A DNA stretch of 64,000 bases from an uncultured Paracoccaceae bacterium (GCA_905182105.1 CAJJAR010000038.1:1-64000); one strand, 5' to 3'. Shown: positions 20,632 through 32,110, counted from the stretch's first letter. Numbers and translations: made by a program. Notes: generated by a model not told the origin, from the sequence alone.

Positions 20632-21312
20632 CTAGTTGCGTAAAACACCAGCATCTAATCGCACGATCCGGTCCATGCGAGCGGCCAATTCCAAGTTATG
20701 TGTGGCAATGACTGCTGCTAACCCCGTTGAGCGCACCAACTCCATCAACACACCAAAGACCTGATCAGAAGTTGTCGGATCAAGGTTGCCAGTTGGTTCA
20801 TCCCCTAAAAGCAATCGTGGACTGTTTGCGAGGGCACGGCAAAACGCAACGCGCTGTGCTTCGCCCCCTGACAACGCCGCAGGGCGGTGATCTGCACGTT
20901 CTGCTACACCGACGCGGCCAAGCAGATCAAGCGCACGTTCATGTGCTGCTTTGCGCCCAATGCCTGCAGCAAGTTGCGGTAACACGATATTCTCAAGCGC
21001 TGTAAATTCAGGCAGCAGATGGTGGAACTGATAAACAAAACCAATGTCATCTCGGCGAAGCCCTGTGCGTTTTGTATCGTTCAAGCCATGCATGTTTTGG
21101 CCACAAAATGTGACGTCGCCAGCATCAGGTGTGTCCAATAGGCCAGCCATATGAAGCAACGTGGATTTGCCTGCACCAGACGGGGCAACCAAAGCAACAA
21201 CTTCACCAGCTTTTACCGCTAGGTCCACGCCACGCAAAACCTGCACCTCATTAGGCAAACCATCATTATAGGTTTTGCTTATCCCGCTCAGTTTAAGAAC
21301 CAAATCACTCAT
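20632..21312 (-). CDS. lolD: Lipoprotein-releasing system ATP-binding protein
   Basis: The 226-residue ABC ATPase has Walker A in APSGAGKST, signature [15 protein letters not shown], Walker B in [12 protein letters not shown] and the switch His in ATHN. The first glycine of the classical P-loop is Ala here, a variant I recall in alphaproteobacterial LolD proteins. It overlaps the upstream permease gene by 8 nt. LolD energises extraction of outer-membrane lipoproteins from the inner membrane and their transfer to LolA. Confidence 0.93.
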   Translation of the reverse strand: MSDLVLKLSGISKTYNDGLPNEVQVLRGVDLAVKAGEVVALVAPSGAGKSTLLHMAGLLDTPDAGDVTFCGQNMHGLNDTKRTGLRRDDIGFVYQFHHLLPEFTALENIVLPQLAAGIGRKAAHERALDLLGRVGVAERADHRPAALSGGEAQRVAFCRALANSPRLLLGDEPTGNLDPTTSDQVFGVLMELVRSTGLAAVIATHNLELAARMDRIVRLDAGVLRN

Positions 21313-22591
21313 AACGCAAAGCCTCCACAGGATTCATTCGGGCCGCACGTCGCGCTGGAAAGATCGTTACGATGAATGACAAACCAAGGGACAAAGCGAC
21401 AGCAGACATGACGTCTGCAAAGTGCAGCTCCGCTGGCAAAGCATAAATCCCGCGAATTGCAGGATCCCAGACACCGCCCCCCATCAACCAATTTACCGTG
21501 CTGAAAATCGGATCGATATAAATCGCGAACAAGCAGCCAAATAACACACCCAAGGCCGTACCAATGATCCCAGTGAAAGCACCACAGATGAAGAATACAC
21601 GTAAAACCGAACCTTCGCTTAGACCCATAGTACGCAATATCCCAATATCGCGTCCCTTATTTTTCACCAACATAATCAAACCACTCACAATGTTCATCGC
21701 CGCAATCAAGACCAAGATAGATAGGATGACGAACATCACGTTGTCTTCAACCTCAAGCGCACGCAGGAAGCCACCAGAGGCTTCTACCCATGTGAAGGAC
21801 AAAGCCCGATCACCTGCAACCGCGACAATTTCAGAGATCAAATCATCAATTTCTTCCGGATCTTCGACCATGACTTCAAGTTCAGTTGCACCACCTTCGC
21901 GATTGAAAAACGCCTGTGCATTTTCAATAGGCAAATAGGCCCGCGTACGGTCGATGTCATATCGTCCGGCGCTGAACACATAGACAACCTCATAGGCATT
22001 CACCCGTGGACTGGTCCCAAACGCAGTCTTGACGCCGTTGGGCGAGATGACCTTGATCTTGTCCCCAACGCTTGCACCCAACTCACGTGCGACGCCTGAC
22101 CCAATCGCAATACCTTCGTCAAAGCGCATGATATCGCCATATGACGTTTCGGGGTTCGCAATCCGCGGGATTGTCAAAAGGTCTGCCGCAGAGATACCGT
22201 AAATCTCAATGCCAGAATTCGACTGACGCAAGTTCGCCATCGCCTGTGCACGCACCAAGGGGGCAACACGTATTACCCCATCGACGCCAGCGACACGAGC
22301 AGCCATCGCAGTGTAATCTTTGATGGTGCGATCAATTTGGCCACTGTCTAGAACCTCGCCCATATTATAAACGGTGACATGAGCATTTGACCCAAGGATC
22401 GTATCAACAAATTCAGCGCGAAATCCTGAGCGAACAGCAAGCGTCACAATCAAAGCAAATACAGCCAATGTGATGCCGACCAAACTGATAACGGTCATAA
22501 CACTTACGCCACCCTCAGCGCGACGCGCACGCAGATATCGCCAGGCAATCATCCACTCGAAAGGTGCAAAGGGTTTGGGCGTATTGGCCAT
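21305..22591 (-). CDS. lolC: Lipoprotein-releasing system permease (LolC/LolE type)
   Basis: The protein of about 428 residues has one N-terminal membrane helix, a large periplasmic domain (about residues 50-270) and three C-terminal helices, the MacB/FtsX-like layout of LolC and LolE. It opens with [21 protein letters not shown], the standard cytosolic start of the family. Only one permease gene accompanies lolD, so it probably forms a homodimer as in LolF-type systems. Two starts are possible: 22621, or the one chosen after AAAGAG. Confidence 0.92.
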   Translation of the reverse strand: MANTPKPFAPFEWMIAWRYLRARRAEGGVSVMTVISLVGITLAVFALIVTLAVRSGFRAEFVDTILGSNAHVTVYNMGEVLDSGQIDRTIKDYTAMAARVAGVDGVIRVAPLVRAQAMANLRQSNSGIEIYGISAADLLTIPRIANPETSYGDIMRFDEGIAIGSGVARELGASVGDKIKVISPNGVKTAFGTSPRVNAYEVVYVFSAGRYDIDRTRAYLPIENAQAFFNREGGATELEVMVEDPEEIDDLISEIVAVAGDRALSFTWVEASGGFLRALEVEDNVMFVILSILVLIAAMNIVSGLIMLVKNKGRDIGILRTMGLSEGSVLRVFFICGAFTGIIGTALGVLFGCLFAIYIDPIFSTVNWLMGGGVWDPAIRGIYALPAELHFADVMSAVALSLGLSFIVTIFPARRAARMNPVEALRYE

Positions 22592-22654
22592 TTTAGGCTC
22601 TTTCTTGCTTGGTATGCTCATTTACAAACAATCTGTGTCGTTTGTAAGCTGTGG

Positions 22655-23149
22655 TCAAGCCGTGCGTCGGCGAAATGGCCAGCGGATAACCGCTAAAAGG
22701 CTGCTCGTTGTGATCAAGCCAACTAAAAAGCCAAAACTAGCAAAGATTGCGCCCGTCAGGTTGAGCGGGACAGCAGGCTGAAACGCATCCCATGCCGCAC
22801 TTGTCACATCGCCATCAGTAAAGCGGGCCACGTAATAGGCACGCATGAATGGACCAGCCTCAGCCAGTAGTTTCAAATCTTCAGTCAAAATTGCATGACT
22901 GTCAAAAATTCGTTCCATATCGGTGCGACGCCGTTCGATAAAATCCGCCCCAGTCATCTGCACCAACGCTTCAGATCGCGACAACCCCTCTGCTGCTGCA
23001 GACGTGTCAAAATCAGCGACAACCTCGCTCAGGGCATCAACTGCACCACCCAAGCGTTGCGCATATTGCTGGCTGAACTCAGGAAATTGGGAGGTGCCAG
23101 CACCAACGGCCAAACCACCAGCGAGCGTGATTGCACGAACGATCATCAC
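22655..23149 (-). CDS. DUF2937 family membrane protein
   Basis: The 164-residue protein has an N-terminal hydrophobic segment (VRAITLAGGLAVGAGTS), the conserved SQFPEFSQQYAQRLGGAVD, a central helical region and a C-terminal membrane helix (ASFGFLVGLITTSSLLAVI). This matches DUF2937, whose function is not known to me. GGAGG lies 7 nt before the ATG. It sits 25 nt after proS and before lolC on the same strand, so proS, this gene, lolC and lolD may form one transcription unit. Confidence 0.8.
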   Translation of the reverse strand: MMIVRAITLAGGLAVGAGTSQFPEFSQQYAQRLGGAVDALSEVVADFDTSAAAEGLSRSEALVQMTGADFIERRRTDMERIFDSHAILTEDLKLLAEAGPFMRAYYVARFTDGDVTSAAWDAFQPAVPLNLTGAIFASFGFLVGLITTSSLLAVIRWPFRRRTA

Positions 23150-23174
23150 GGCACCTCCACTTGTTCACCTGAAT

Positions 23175-24512
23175 TTATAGAGCGGCGTAGATTTTAGCGA
23201 TCTTCTGAACAGCCAACTCTGGTGTCATTTCTTCGCTTTCACCTGTTCGGCGCGAGGTAAGTTCAACAACACCATTCTTCAAACCTCGTGGACCAACCGT
23301 TATGCGCCAAGGCAAACCAATCAGATCCATAGTCGCAAACTTGCCACCAGCACGTTCTTTGCGGTCATCATAAAGTGGCTCTAGGCTCAGGGTAGTCAGC
23401 GACTTGTACAATGCATCACAAGCTGCATCTGCCTCTTCGTCGCCTTGCTTCAAGTTAACGATACCACAGTGATATGGCGTTACGCCCTCTGGCCAGATGA
23501 TACCTTTGTCATCATGGCTGGCTTCAATAATCGCACCCAACAAGCGGCTGACGCCAATCCCGTGAGACCCCATGTGAACTGGAACAGGCTTGCCTTCAGG
23601 CCCCTGAACAGTGGCTTTCATTGCCTCGGAGTATTTGGTGCCAAAGTAGAAAATCTGACCAACTTCGATACCGCGAGCCATCATGCGGCGGTCCTCTGGA
23701 ACCTCATTGAAAAGCGTTTCATCGTGCGTTTCGTCTGTACGGGCGTACTTGGTTGTGAATTCTTCCATCACGGCCGCACACTGCTCAACATTGTCATAGT
23801 CGATGTCGCGGTCCCCAAACGTCAGATCGGTTACTGCGCTATCGTAATACACCTCAGATTCACCAGTCTCGGCCAAAACCAAAAATTCATGCGTATCGTC
23901 ACCACCAATTGGGCCGGAATCCGCACGCATTGGGATCGCTTGCAAACCCATACGTTCATAGGTGCGCAGATAACTAACCAAGTGACGATTATAGGCGTGC
24001 AACGCATCCTCTTTGGTCAGGTCAAAGTTATACCCGTCCTTCATATAAAATTCACGTCCACGCATGACGCCAAAGCGTGGGCGCCGCTCATCACGGAATT
24101 TCCACTGAATTTGGTACATGGTCAACGGCAGATCTTTGTAGCTGCCAACATGCGAACGGAAAATATCCGTAATCATTTCTTCAGCTGTTGGCGTAAACAG
24201 CATGTCACGGTCATTGCGGTCTTTGATGCGCAGCATCTCTTCGCCGTAATCATCATAACGACCACTCTCGCGCCAGAGGTCAGCAGATTGAATAGTTGGC
24301 ATCAGCATCGGCATGTGCCCAGCGCGTTGCTGTTCTTCGTGCACAATGTTCTCAATTTTGCGCAAAACTTTAAAACCAAGCGGCAACCATGAATAGATCC
24401 CCGCACTTGATTGTTTGATCATGCCTGCACGCAGCATCAAGCGGTGGCTGACAATCTGCGCCTCAGCAGGGTTTTCCTTTAAAACGGGCAGAAAATAACG
24501 GCTCAAACGCAT
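23175..24512 (-). CDS. proS: Prolyl-tRNA synthetase, short alphaproteobacterial form
   Basis: The 445-residue class II synthetase has motif 1 near [13 protein letters not shown], motif 2 in [17 protein letters not shown] and motif 3 in [13 protein letters not shown]. The editing insertion domain found in the roughly 570-residue E. coli enzyme is absent, as usual in alphaproteobacteria, so a trans-editing factor is expected elsewhere in the genome. The start MRLSRYF follows GAGGAG by 7 nt. Confidence 0.96.
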   Translation of the reverse strand: MRLSRYFLPVLKENPAEAQIVSHRLMLRAGMIKQSSAGIYSWLPLGFKVLRKIENIVHEEQQRAGHMPMLMPTIQSADLWRESGRYDDYGEEMLRIKDRNDRDMLFTPTAEEMITDIFRSHVGSYKDLPLTMYQIQWKFRDERRPRFGVMRGREFYMKDGYNFDLTKEDALHAYNRHLVSYLRTYERMGLQAIPMRADSGPIGGDDTHEFLVLAETGESEVYYDSAVTDLTFGDRDIDYDNVEQCAAVMEEFTTKYARTDETHDETLFNEVPEDRRMMARGIEVGQIFYFGTKYSEAMKATVQGPEGKPVPVHMGSHGIGVSRLLGAIIEASHDDKGIIWPEGVTPYHCGIVNLKQGDEEADAACDALYKSLTTLSLEPLYDDRKERAGGKFATMDLIGLPWRITVGPRGLKNGVVELTSRRTGESEEMTPELAVQKIAKIYAAL

Positions 24513-24632
24513 GGCGCGGCTCCTCAAATAACAGTTGATGCCTGATTAAGCCAAACTGCCAGCCCTCGCAACGCCCCCTGTTGCATCACTGTAATTTTCC
24601 AAACTTCACTCTACCCGAAAAACTCTGGGGGA

Positions 24633-24658
24633 GACGCGCAGCGTCGGGGCAAAGCCTC
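24633..24658. other. Double hairpin in the proS-fasciclin intergenic region
   Basis: GACGC-gca-GCGTC (24633-24645) is followed at once by GGGGC-aaa-GCCTC (24646-24658, one G-T pair). It stands in an otherwise featureless 304 nt gap (24513-24816) between divergent genes. No T tract follows, and I see no gene in the gap. Confidence 0.4.
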
Positions 24659-24816
24659 TAAAATAACACTGACTGCTTAGCCAAAAAACCACCCAAATCA
24701 AGAAACTGAACCCCTAGATCGGACAACCGCGAGCGACATGATCCACAGCCCACACCATGGCGTATCTCTTTCAACGAGTCATTAGGCTTATGTGAAAACA
24801 TGGAAGGTTATTTACA

Positions 24817-25332
24817 ATGAATACTTTGCGCAAATTGGCAGCGGTGACGGCTGCGACACTTACATTTGGTACTGCAGCGCAGGCTACAAACATAGTTGAA
24901 ATCGCATCAGGCGACGATCGTTTCACAACTCTAGTGGCTTCCGTATCAGCTGCAGAACTTGTTGAAACGCTTCAGGGCACCCGCCCATTCACTGTGTTCG
25001 CCCCTCTAAACGATGCTTTCGCAGCATTGCCAACAGGTACCGTAGAGACGTTACTGAAACCTGAAAATAAGGGCGACCTGACAAAAATCCTTTTGTACCA
25101 TGTAGATGATCGCAACCTAACAGCCAAAGCGATCCCAACAGGTTCCAACTATTTCAAACCCATTTTAGCTTCCGAGCGTTTGTGCATCACCAAAGGTGCA
25201 GACGGCGTGACCATCGCTGATGGAACCGGTGAAATGGGAACAGTTGTGGTTGCCAATATCAAAGCAGACAACGGCGTGATCCACGTGATCGACAAAGTAC
25301 TTCTGCCAGGTACGCGCCCAGCTTGCCACTAA
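24817..25332 (+). CDS. Exported fasciclin-domain protein
   Basis: The 171-residue protein starts with a signal peptide (KLAAVTAATLTFGTAAQA, probable cleavage after AQA, about residue 23) followed by one FAS1 domain. The H1 motif (TVFAPLNDAFAALP) and H2 motif (NGVIHVIDKVLLP) are both clear. Fasciclin proteins are secreted or envelope-associated and usually adhesive; the bacterial role is poorly defined. It is monocistronic, ended by a strong terminator. The weak site GGAAGG precedes the start. Confidence 0.9.
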   Translation: MNTLRKLAAVTAATLTFGTAAQATNIVEIASGDDRFTTLVASVSAAELVETLQGTRPFTVFAPLNDAFAALPTGTVETLLKPENKGDLTKILLYHVDDRNLTAKAIPTGSNYFKPILASERLCITKGADGVTIADGTGEMGTVVVANIKADNGVIHVIDKVLLPGTRPACH

Positions 25333-25351
25333 ACAAAACTTAATAACCATC

Positions 25352-25378
25352 AAAGGCCCCGCAATGCGGGGCCTTTTT
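25352..25378 (+). terminator. Strong intrinsic terminator after the fasciclin gene
   Basis: AAAGGCCCCGC (25352-25362) pairs with GCGGGGCCTTT (25366-25376) around a 3 nt loop and runs into a T tract. The stem is flanked by A and T runs, so it could act in both directions. Confidence 0.9.
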
Positions 25379-25443
25379 CCATCTGCCCTTGAACATCATC
25401 CCCAAACACGCGATTTGTAAGAAGGATTAATGAGGAGCCGAAG

Positions 25444-26556
25444 ATGGGCCTACCAGTACGTGACCAACTAAAATATTGGGGCCTCACCGCCGCGATTTTC
25501 TTTGTCCTGCTTTGGGTATTGGGGGACGTACTTCTGCCCTTCGTCCTTGGCGCTGCTGTGGCCTATTTCCTTGATCCCGTTGCGGACCGTCTTGAGGCCC
25601 TTGGTGCCAGCCGTGTTTTGGCAACGGCCACTATCACCCTGACTGCGGTTTTCATCTTTGTTCTGGTTGCTTTGTTGGTAATCCCAACCCTCATTCACCA
25701 AACCACATCTCTTTTTGCCAGCGCACCGCAATATGCGACAGACCTAGGGATGATGCTCACGGAACGCTTCCCTGCGTTGCTCGACGAAACATCGCCTCTT
25801 AGCCAAACCTTGTACAGTGTCGGGGAGACGATCAAAAGCCGAGGTGGCACATTGCTGAATACGGCCCTCAACTCAGCAGCATCTTTGATCAGCATCATTA
25901 CACTGTTCGTCATCGTACCTGTAGTGTCGGTCTATCTATTGTTAGATTGGGACAACATGATCGCCCGCATCGACGAACTGATGCCCCGCGACCACGCACC
26001 CATCATTCGTACACTTGCCAAACAAATCGATCAAACCTTAGCCGCATTTATTCGCGGCATGGGCACCGTTTGCCTGATCCTTGGAACATACTACGCTTTT
26101 GCGTTGATGATTGTCGGCTTGCAATTTGGTCTGGTCGTTGGGTTTATCGCCGGTTTAATTACCTTCATTCCATACCTTGGCTCACTTATAGGCGGCGTAT
26201 TAGCCATCGGCCTTGCCCTGTTCCAGTTCTGGAACGGTGTTGAGGTCACAACAGATGGCATCATCACATATTCAACCGATTGGATGCGCATTGGCCTTGT
26301 CGCGATCGTCTTTGTTATTGGACAAGTAATCGAGGGCAACTATTTGACCCCAAAACTTGTCGGCAACAGCGTTGGCCTGCATCCTGTTTGGTTGCTTTTA
26401 TCTTTGTCAGTGTTCGGAACAGTCTTTGGTTTCGTAGGTCTACTTGTCGCCGTGCCTTTGGCTGCTGCAATTGGTGTAATCATCCGCTTTGCAATAGGAC
26501 AGTACAACACCAGCCTGCTCTACAAAGGGCACAGCCGCGAGTCTGACGACGCATGA
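25444..26556 (+). CDS. AI-2E family transporter (PerM/YdiK-like)
   Basis: The 370-residue inner-membrane protein has about eight helices. It begins RDQLKYWGLTAAIFFVLLWV and contains the family's central FVIGQVIEGNYLTPKLVG motif and FGFVGLLVAVPLAA near the end. The family covers TqsA-type autoinducer exporters and Na+/H+ antiporter-like members, so the name does not prove AI-2 transport. GAGGAG precedes the ATG. Its stop overlaps the hdaA start by 4 nt, a pairing often seen in alphaproteobacteria. Confidence 0.88.
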   Translation: MGLPVRDQLKYWGLTAAIFFVLLWVLGDVLLPFVLGAAVAYFLDPVADRLEALGASRVLATATITLTAVFIFVLVALLVIPTLIHQTTSLFASAPQYATDLGMMLTERFPALLDETSPLSQTLYSVGETIKSRGGTLLNTALNSAASLISIITLFVIVPVVSVYLLLDWDNMIARIDELMPRDHAPIIRTLAKQIDQTLAAFIRGMGTVCLILGTYYAFALMIVGLQFGLVVGFIAGLITFIPYLGSLIGGVLAIGLALFQFWNGVEVTTDGIITYSTDWMRIGLVAIVFVIGQVIEGNYLTPKLVGNSVGLHPVWLLLSLSVFGTVFGFVGLLVAVPLAAAIGVIIRFAIGQYNTSLLYKGHSRESDDA

Positions 26557-27224
26557 GCCAACAACTTAGTTTTGATCTGCCTGTAGTGCCTGCACTTGGG
26601 CGCGACGACTTCATGATTGCGCCCAGCAATGCGTTGGCTGTCGCAATGATAGAAACCTCCCAAAACTGGGAAGGCGGAAAACTCATTTTATGTGGTCCTG
26701 AGGGATCAGGCAAAACTCACCTATCTCATGTTTGGGCGGGCACGCACGATGGACAAATTGTCTCCGCGATGGCTCTTTCGGATACTGATATTCCCACCCT
26801 TGCGCAAACGGCTGTTGTCGTTGAGGACGTCCCAAAAATAGCTGCAAACTCTGACGCTCAAATCGCGTTGTTTCACCTGCACAACTTAATGCGCATGAAC
26901 CAACACCTCTTGCTAATGACTGGCTCAGGCACGCCGAACCATTGGGGCCTCAGCCTCCCTGATCTTCAAAGCCGCATTGACGCAGCGGGCGTTGCTGCTC
27001 TTGAGGCGCCTGACGATACACTACTGGGTGCCGTAATTGCCAAACAATTCAGCGACCGTCAGCTCATGCCCCGCCCTGATGTGATCCCATTTTTGGTCCT
27101 GCGCATTGATCGGTCGTTTTCAGCAGCACGTGAGGTAGTTTGCGCAATGGATGGTCACAGCCTTGCGCGACACAAACCTCTGACACGTGCACTTGCCTCC
27201 CAAGTGCTGGACAACTTGGCATAA
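26553..27224 (+). CDS. hdaA: DnaA-related replication regulator HdaA
   Basis: The 223-residue AAA+ protein related to DnaA domain III lacks the DNA-binding domain. The N-terminal QLSFDLP is a beta-clamp-binding motif. The Walker A is GPEGSGKTHL and the Walker B equivalent VVVEDVPK. With the DNA-loaded clamp, Hda promotes hydrolysis of DnaA-bound ATP and so prevents over-initiation. It is translationally coupled to the upstream AI-2E gene (4 nt overlap), with ppk 52 nt downstream on the same strand. Confidence 0.9.
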   Translation: MSQQLSFDLPVVPALGRDDFMIAPSNALAVAMIETSQNWEGGKLILCGPEGSGKTHLSHVWAGTHDGQIVSAMALSDTDIPTLAQTAVVVEDVPKIAANSDAQIALFHLHNLMRMNQHLLLMTGSGTPNHWGLSLPDLQSRIDAAGVAALEAPDDTLLGAVIAKQFSDRQLMPRPDVIPFLVLRIDRSFSAAREVVCAMDGHSLARHKPLTRALASQVLDNLA

Positions 27225-27276
27225 TCGGCGCAATAATAGCCACTTAAACGTCATAGTTGAGTGTTAACAAAACCCT

Positions 27277-29466
27277 ATGTCACACGCTGATTTCCTAAAA
27301 GCGCCCTTTGATGCGCCAACGCACCTCCCTGATTTGGATCCATCCAGTGCGGATAGGTTCTATAACCGTGAGCTAAGCTGGCTTGGTTTCAATTGGCGCG
27401 TCCTTCAAGAAGCCGAAAACCAACGTGTGCCACTACTGGAACGCCTACGTTTTCTTTCAATCAGTGCAGATAACTTAGACGAATTTTACACCGTTCGCGT
27501 CGCAGGTTTGCGTGAATTGGCGCGCGCAGGTAACGTGTCGCCGGGCATCGATGGGCTGTCCCCTGCAGAACAATTGAAACTGATCGACGAAAACGCGCGT
27601 GATCTTATGTACACTCAACAGCGCGTTTTTGGTGATTTGCACAAAGAGATGGAAGCGCAGGACATTAAGATCCTGAAGCTTGGCGATCTAACGGATGACG
27701 ACAGGGAATACCTTAAAGACTTTTTCCTAAGCCAAGTGTTCGCTGTGCTCTCCCCTTTGGCAATTGATCCGGCTCATCCCTTCCCGTTCATCCCAAACAC
27801 GGGTTATGCACTGGCGCTTCAACTGCAGCGCAAACGTGACAAACGTAACTTGCAGGCCCTCTTGCCAATTCCAGCACAGATCGACCGCTTCATTTCGGTG
27901 CCCAGCGCAAAAGGCCACAGGTTCCTACCTTTGGAGGCCCTGCTCGTCCTTAACATCTCTGGTCTATTCCCTGGCTATGAACTCAAAGGTCACTTTGAAT
28001 TCCGCGTCCTAAGGGACAGCGATCTAGAGGTAGAAGACGAAGCCGAAGATTTGGTGCGCGAGTTTGAAGTCGCGCTGAAACGCCGCAAACGCGGTCAGGT
28101 CGTACGGATCAACATTTCTGCTGGAGCGCCACAAAAGCTCAAGTCCGTCGTCATGGCCGAACTGGGCGTAGGCGACGAAGAGATCATCGAGATCGACGGC
28201 ATGATTGGCGTCGATGACCTGAGCGAATTGGTGCTAGACGAACGCCCCGATCTTTTATGGCCCTCTTTCAAGCCACGCGTCCCTGAGCGCGTTACCGATT
28301 TCGAAGGCGACATGTTCGCCGCCATTCGTCAAAAAGACATGCTTCTGCACCACCCCTATGAAACATTTGATATGGTTGTTCGTTTCTTGCAGCAAGCTGC
28401 ACGCGACCCAAATGTAGTTGCGATCAAGCAAACGCTTTACCGCACATCCAAGCGGTCGCCGATTGTCGAAGCGCTGTGTGAAGCCGCCGAAGACGGCAAG
28501 TCCGTCACCGCATTGGTTGAGCTAAAGGCGCGCTTTGACGAGGCTGCCAATATCCGCCAATCACGCCGTTTGGAGCGCGCAGGTGCGCATGTTGTATACG
28601 GATTTATCGATCTAAAAACCCATGCAAAGATCAGCACTGTTGTGCGCCGTGAAGGCAGTGAGCTTGTGACTTATACCCACTACGGCACCGGCAACTATCA
28701 CCCGATTACCGCACGTATCTACACCGACCTATCGCTCTTTACATGCGACGCAAAATTGGGCCGTGACGCAACCAAGGTGTTTAATTATCTGTCCGGCTAT
28801 GCCCCACCAGAAAACCTTAGCAACCTTGCAATTTCGCCCGCCAACCTAAAAATCCGCCTGCTCGAAATGATCGCAGCAGAGGTGGAACACGCGCGTGCTG
28901 GTCGGCCTGCTGAGATATGGGCAAAGATGAATAGCCTAATTGAAAAGGAAATCATCGATGCTCTGTACGCAGCGTCCCAAGACGGCGTGAAAATCAGCCT
29001 TGTCGTGCGCGGCATTTGTGGCCTGCGTCCTGGCATTAAGGGTCTCTCTGAAAACATCCGCGTCAAATCAATCGTTGGACGTTTTCTTGAGCATTCGCGC
29101 ATTGTTTGCTTCGGCAACGGCCACGGCCTGCCCCACAAAAAAGCAAAGGTGTTCATATCCTCTGCTGACTGGATGAGTCGTAACTTGAACCGCCGCGTGG
29201 AGACATTAGTCGAAATAACAAACGGCACAGTTAAGGCGCAAATTGTGTCCCAAATCATGGCTGCAAACCTCGCAGACGTGACCCAAAGTTGGGTTATGGC
29301 ACCTGATGGCAGCTTTAATCGACCACCCGTTGATGAAGGCACCTTCGAATTCAACTGCCACCGCTTCTTTATGGAAAATCCATCACTGTCAGGCCGCGGC
29401 TCTGCAGGTGCATCCGATGTTCCAAAATTGACCCATACGAAGAACGAACCACCAAAGCCCAATTGA
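27277..29466 (+). CDS. ppk1: Polyphosphate kinase 1
   Basis: The 729-residue enzyme reversibly transfers the gamma-phosphate of ATP to polyphosphate. The N domain opens [20 protein letters not shown]. The catalytic domains show LKTHAKIS, which carries the autophosphorylated His, and [13 protein letters not shown] with the second essential His, as well as [14 protein letters not shown]. The length is standard. It is followed 69 nt later by ppx on the same strand, so synthesis and degradation of polyphosphate are encoded together. The start has no clear ribosome binding site. Confidence 0.96.
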   Translation: MSHADFLKAPFDAPTHLPDLDPSSADRFYNRELSWLGFNWRVLQEAENQRVPLLERLRFLSISADNLDEFYTVRVAGLRELARAGNVSPGIDGLSPAEQLKLIDENARDLMYTQQRVFGDLHKEMEAQDIKILKLGDLTDDDREYLKDFFLSQVFAVLSPLAIDPAHPFPFIPNTGYALALQLQRKRDKRNLQALLPIPAQIDRFISVPSAKGHRFLPLEALLVLNISGLFPGYELKGHFEFRVLRDSDLEVEDEAEDLVREFEVALKRRKRGQVVRINISAGAPQKLKSVVMAELGVGDEEIIEIDGMIGVDDLSELVLDERPDLLWPSFKPRVPERVTDFEGDMFAAIRQKDMLLHHPYETFDMVVRFLQQAARDPNVVAIKQTLYRTSKRSPIVEALCEAAEDGKSVTALVELKARFDEAANIRQSRRLERAGAHVVYGFIDLKTHAKISTVVRREGSELVTYTHYGTGNYHPITARIYTDLSLFTCDAKLGRDATKVFNYLSGYAPPENLSNLAISPANLKIRLLEMIAAEVEHARAGRPAEIWAKMNSLIEKEIIDALYAASQDGVKISLVVRGICGLRPGIKGLSENIRVKSIVGRFLEHSRIVCFGNGHGLPHKKAKVFISSADWMSRNLNRRVETLVEITNGTVKAQIVSQIMAANLADVTQSWVMAPDGSFNRPPVDEGTFEFNCHRFFMENPSLSGRGSAGASDVPKLTHTKNEPPKPN

Positions 29467-29535
29467 TTTCTATCTTTGCCGCGCCTAGCCGAACGGCGCA
29501 CACGACATTGCAAATCCTGATAGGGAAAACCGGAC

Positions 29536-31077
29536 GTGAAAACAGAAACTTCTGCCGACGAAACGGGCTCATTCGGGCTTTCCCTTTTTGATGATCCGGG
29601 TAAGCGCGCACTGTCGCGTGTTGGCGTAGTCGATGTTGGATCAAATTCGGTCCGTATGGTTGTATTTGATGGCGCGGCACGTAGTCCCGCATACTTTTAT
29701 AACGAAAAAATCATGTGTGCCCTGGGCGCTGGTGTATCTGAAACGGGCAACTTAAATCCCAAAGGGCGTGATCGTGCGCTGGCCGCAATGATCCGGTTCA
29801 AACATCTTGCCGATGGAATGGGCCTGTCCGAACTAACTGTAGTGGCAACAGCTGCGGTGCGTGACGCCCAAGACGGCCCAGCATTCTGTGCTGATGTACT
29901 GCTGCATACTGGCCTGCGCATCTGGGTCATCGACGGCAAAGAAGAGGCGCGGCTTTCAGCACAAGGCGTACTGCTTGGTTGGCCTGGTGCCTATGGTCTG
30001 ATTTGCGATATTGGCGGTTCTTCGATGGAATTGGCTGAGATCTCAGAAGGTCGGGTTGGCAAACGTGTAACATCCAACCTTGGCCCATTGAAACTTCAAG
30101 GGCTTAGTGGTGGGCACAAAGGACGCAAGGCACACATCAAAGAAACCGTGGCGAGCCTTGTTGAGCAAATGGGCGCACAGCGTGATCGCCTTTTCTTAGT
30201 TGGCGGAAGCTGGCGTGCGATTGCGCGCATTGATATGCACCGTAGAGGTTATCCGCTACATGTTTTGCACGAATACCGGATGACCCCTGCTCATGTGTCA
30301 CGCACTGCAAGATATATCGCAGAAACCGATATCGAAGAGCTACGCAACGCTTGTGGAATCTCATCCGCGCGCATGATCTTGGTTCCCTTAGCTGCCATGG
30401 TCCTGAAGCAATTGGTCAAAGCGTTCAAACCCACAGATATCGCCATCAGCAGCTATGGCATCCGCGAAGGACTGCTTTACGAGCAAATGCCCCAAAGATT
30501 ACGCGACCGCGATCCATTGATTGAGGCATCGCGTTTTGCCGAAAACAAAGACGCCCGTATGCCTGGATTTGGCAAATCCCTTTATGACTTCGTGCTGCCG
30601 TTGTTCAAATCCGCACCCGAAACTCGCAAACGCTTGGTCAAAGCTGCCTGCTTGCTGCACGACGTCAGTTGGCGTGCACATCCAGATTACCGCGCAGAGG
30701 TTTGTTTTGATAATGCGACCCGCGCCAATCTTGGTGGCTTAAACCACCACGAACGTATCTTCCTTGGGCTGGCGTTGCTGCACCGTTATTCCAACACCCG
30801 CGAGGGCACACGTTTCGAAGAACTGTACACACTGGTTGACGAAAAGACCCAGCTAGAGGCAGAGGTTCTGGGCAAAGCCATGCGTTTTGGTGCCATGCTC
30901 TGGATGGAGAAAGGTGCCGAACGAGCGACATTCAAATGGTATCCTAAAAAGCGGATCTTGGAATTGCGCATGACGAGCGATGCAATGCCACTGTTTGGCG
31001 AGGTTGCAGAAGCACGCCTAAAATCGCTTGCATCTTCATTACAGGCCGAGCTGGTCGTGAAAACCCGCAAGGACTGA
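29536..31077 (+). CDS. ppx: Exopolyphosphatase (Ppx/GppA family)
   Basis: The 513-residue protein starts with GTG. The ASKHA-type phosphate-binding motifs are VVDVGSNSVRMVVFDG near residue 35 and ICDIGGSSMELAEI near residue 157. A C-terminal HD-like region contains AACLLHDVSWRAHPDYR. It removes terminal phosphates from polyphosphate and may also act on pppGpp. GGGA precedes the GTG with suitable spacing. It ends a probable hdaA-ppk1-ppx run. Confidence 0.93.
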   Translation: MKTETSADETGSFGLSLFDDPGKRALSRVGVVDVGSNSVRMVVFDGAARSPAYFYNEKIMCALGAGVSETGNLNPKGRDRALAAMIRFKHLADGMGLSELTVVATAAVRDAQDGPAFCADVLLHTGLRIWVIDGKEEARLSAQGVLLGWPGAYGLICDIGGSSMELAEISEGRVGKRVTSNLGPLKLQGLSGGHKGRKAHIKETVASLVEQMGAQRDRLFLVGGSWRAIARIDMHRRGYPLHVLHEYRMTPAHVSRTARYIAETDIEELRNACGISSARMILVPLAAMVLKQLVKAFKPTDIAISSYGIREGLLYEQMPQRLRDRDPLIEASRFAENKDARMPGFGKSLYDFVLPLFKSAPETRKRLVKAACLLHDVSWRAHPDYRAEVCFDNATRANLGGLNHHERIFLGLALLHRYSNTREGTRFEELYTLVDEKTQLEAEVLGKAMRFGAMLWMEKGAERATFKWYPKKRILELRMTSDAMPLFGEVAEARLKSLASSLQAELVVKTRKD

Positions 31078-31084
31078 TCGCAAC

Positions 31085-32110
31085 TTAAACGTCGATGTCC
31101 AACTTTACAGGAAAATGGTCAGACGCCGTAACAAGTGCATCGCGTAGATTTGGCATATCCCAACATTTCGGATCATCCAAAGGATGCCAAATGCGCCATG
31201 AAGCATTACGTTTTTTAAGATTAGGCGACACCATAATGTAGTCCAGCAAAGCCTGCAGAAACCTTTTGTGGTGTTTGACAAAGAACCGCGATGTTGTCGG
31301 CGTAGCTGCTAGTCTGCGCGATAAAGCAATCTGTACATGCGGCTCAATCAACTTTGATATGCCTTTGTCGCCCAACAGCACTTCGACCGAAGAACGGCCA
31401 AAGAGATGTTCATATTCGTCCAATCCTGGGCCGTCGTTCATATCGCCCGGAACAATTAAAGGCGTGCCATGATCCAAATGATAAGTAATCCTTTGGCGCA
31501 ACCAAATCGCCTGCACCAATTGTTTACGGCGATTGTCGATGGAAAAGCGAATGACTTCATCGCGATTGCGCGCGCCATGGGCGGCCTTTGATTTCTAGTG
31601 TGCACCAATAAGGTGCAGATCAAAACCAGCCTTGGTTTTAATGGCCAATTCCAAAGGTGGTTTTGAAAACGTAACCAAGTCCTCGACATCATCAACATCC
31701 AAATCAATGCGAAACGCACCATCAAAGCGCGGGGCATTTCGGCCACCCGTTTCGCCCAGATCATCGCCCTTCGGATCATGGCGTACAGTCATTGCATCTG
31801 GATCATACAACATCGCAATCTCTTGCTGCGTGTCATTGGCAAAACCAATGGCGGCTTTGCGGGCTCTCAATCCAAACCGCGCAACAAACGTTTCAAGCGC
31901 CAAAGCGGCATCGCGACGTTTCCCTTGGTCCAGTGCCTCGATGATAATGACGGCATCAGCGTCCATCGCCTTAAAGACAACGCCCAAGACATCAGTTTGT
32001 TCCTTGCGTGTCACCTTGTGCCGTCACGACCGACCATCGTCATTTAAAAGTGCCCCGTCGTTGTCAAAAAGACGGTCCATCCATTCGATATTATATGTTG
32101 CAATGCGCAT
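31085..32110 (-). pseudogene. Endonuclease/exonuclease/phosphatase family gene with two in-frame stops
   Basis: One frame runs 342 codons from ATG 32110 to 31085, broken by TGA at codon 29 (32024-32026) and TAG at 31595-31597 (codon 172). The product begins MRIATYNIEWMDRLFDNDG, then VIIIEALDQ. After the TAG it resumes KSKAAHGARNRDE with VPGDMNDGP and SDHFPVKLDI, the metal- and phosphate-binding motifs of the EEP (exonuclease III-like) fold. Frame and motifs are preserved, so the stops look recent. Downstream starts at 32014 or 31519 could give fragments, each lacking essential residues. Its ATG overlaps the stop of the DnaJ-like gene. Confidence 0.8.

Noticed and set aside
20632-21312. LolD P-loop with Ala in place of the first Gly as a defect
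   Set aside because: The remaining Walker A residues are intact and I recall this variant in other alphaproteobacterial LolD proteins, so it is unlikely to be inactivating.
23445-24392. 315-codon open frame on the plus strand inside proS
   Set aside because: It is antisense to a complete, conserved proS and shows no family features.
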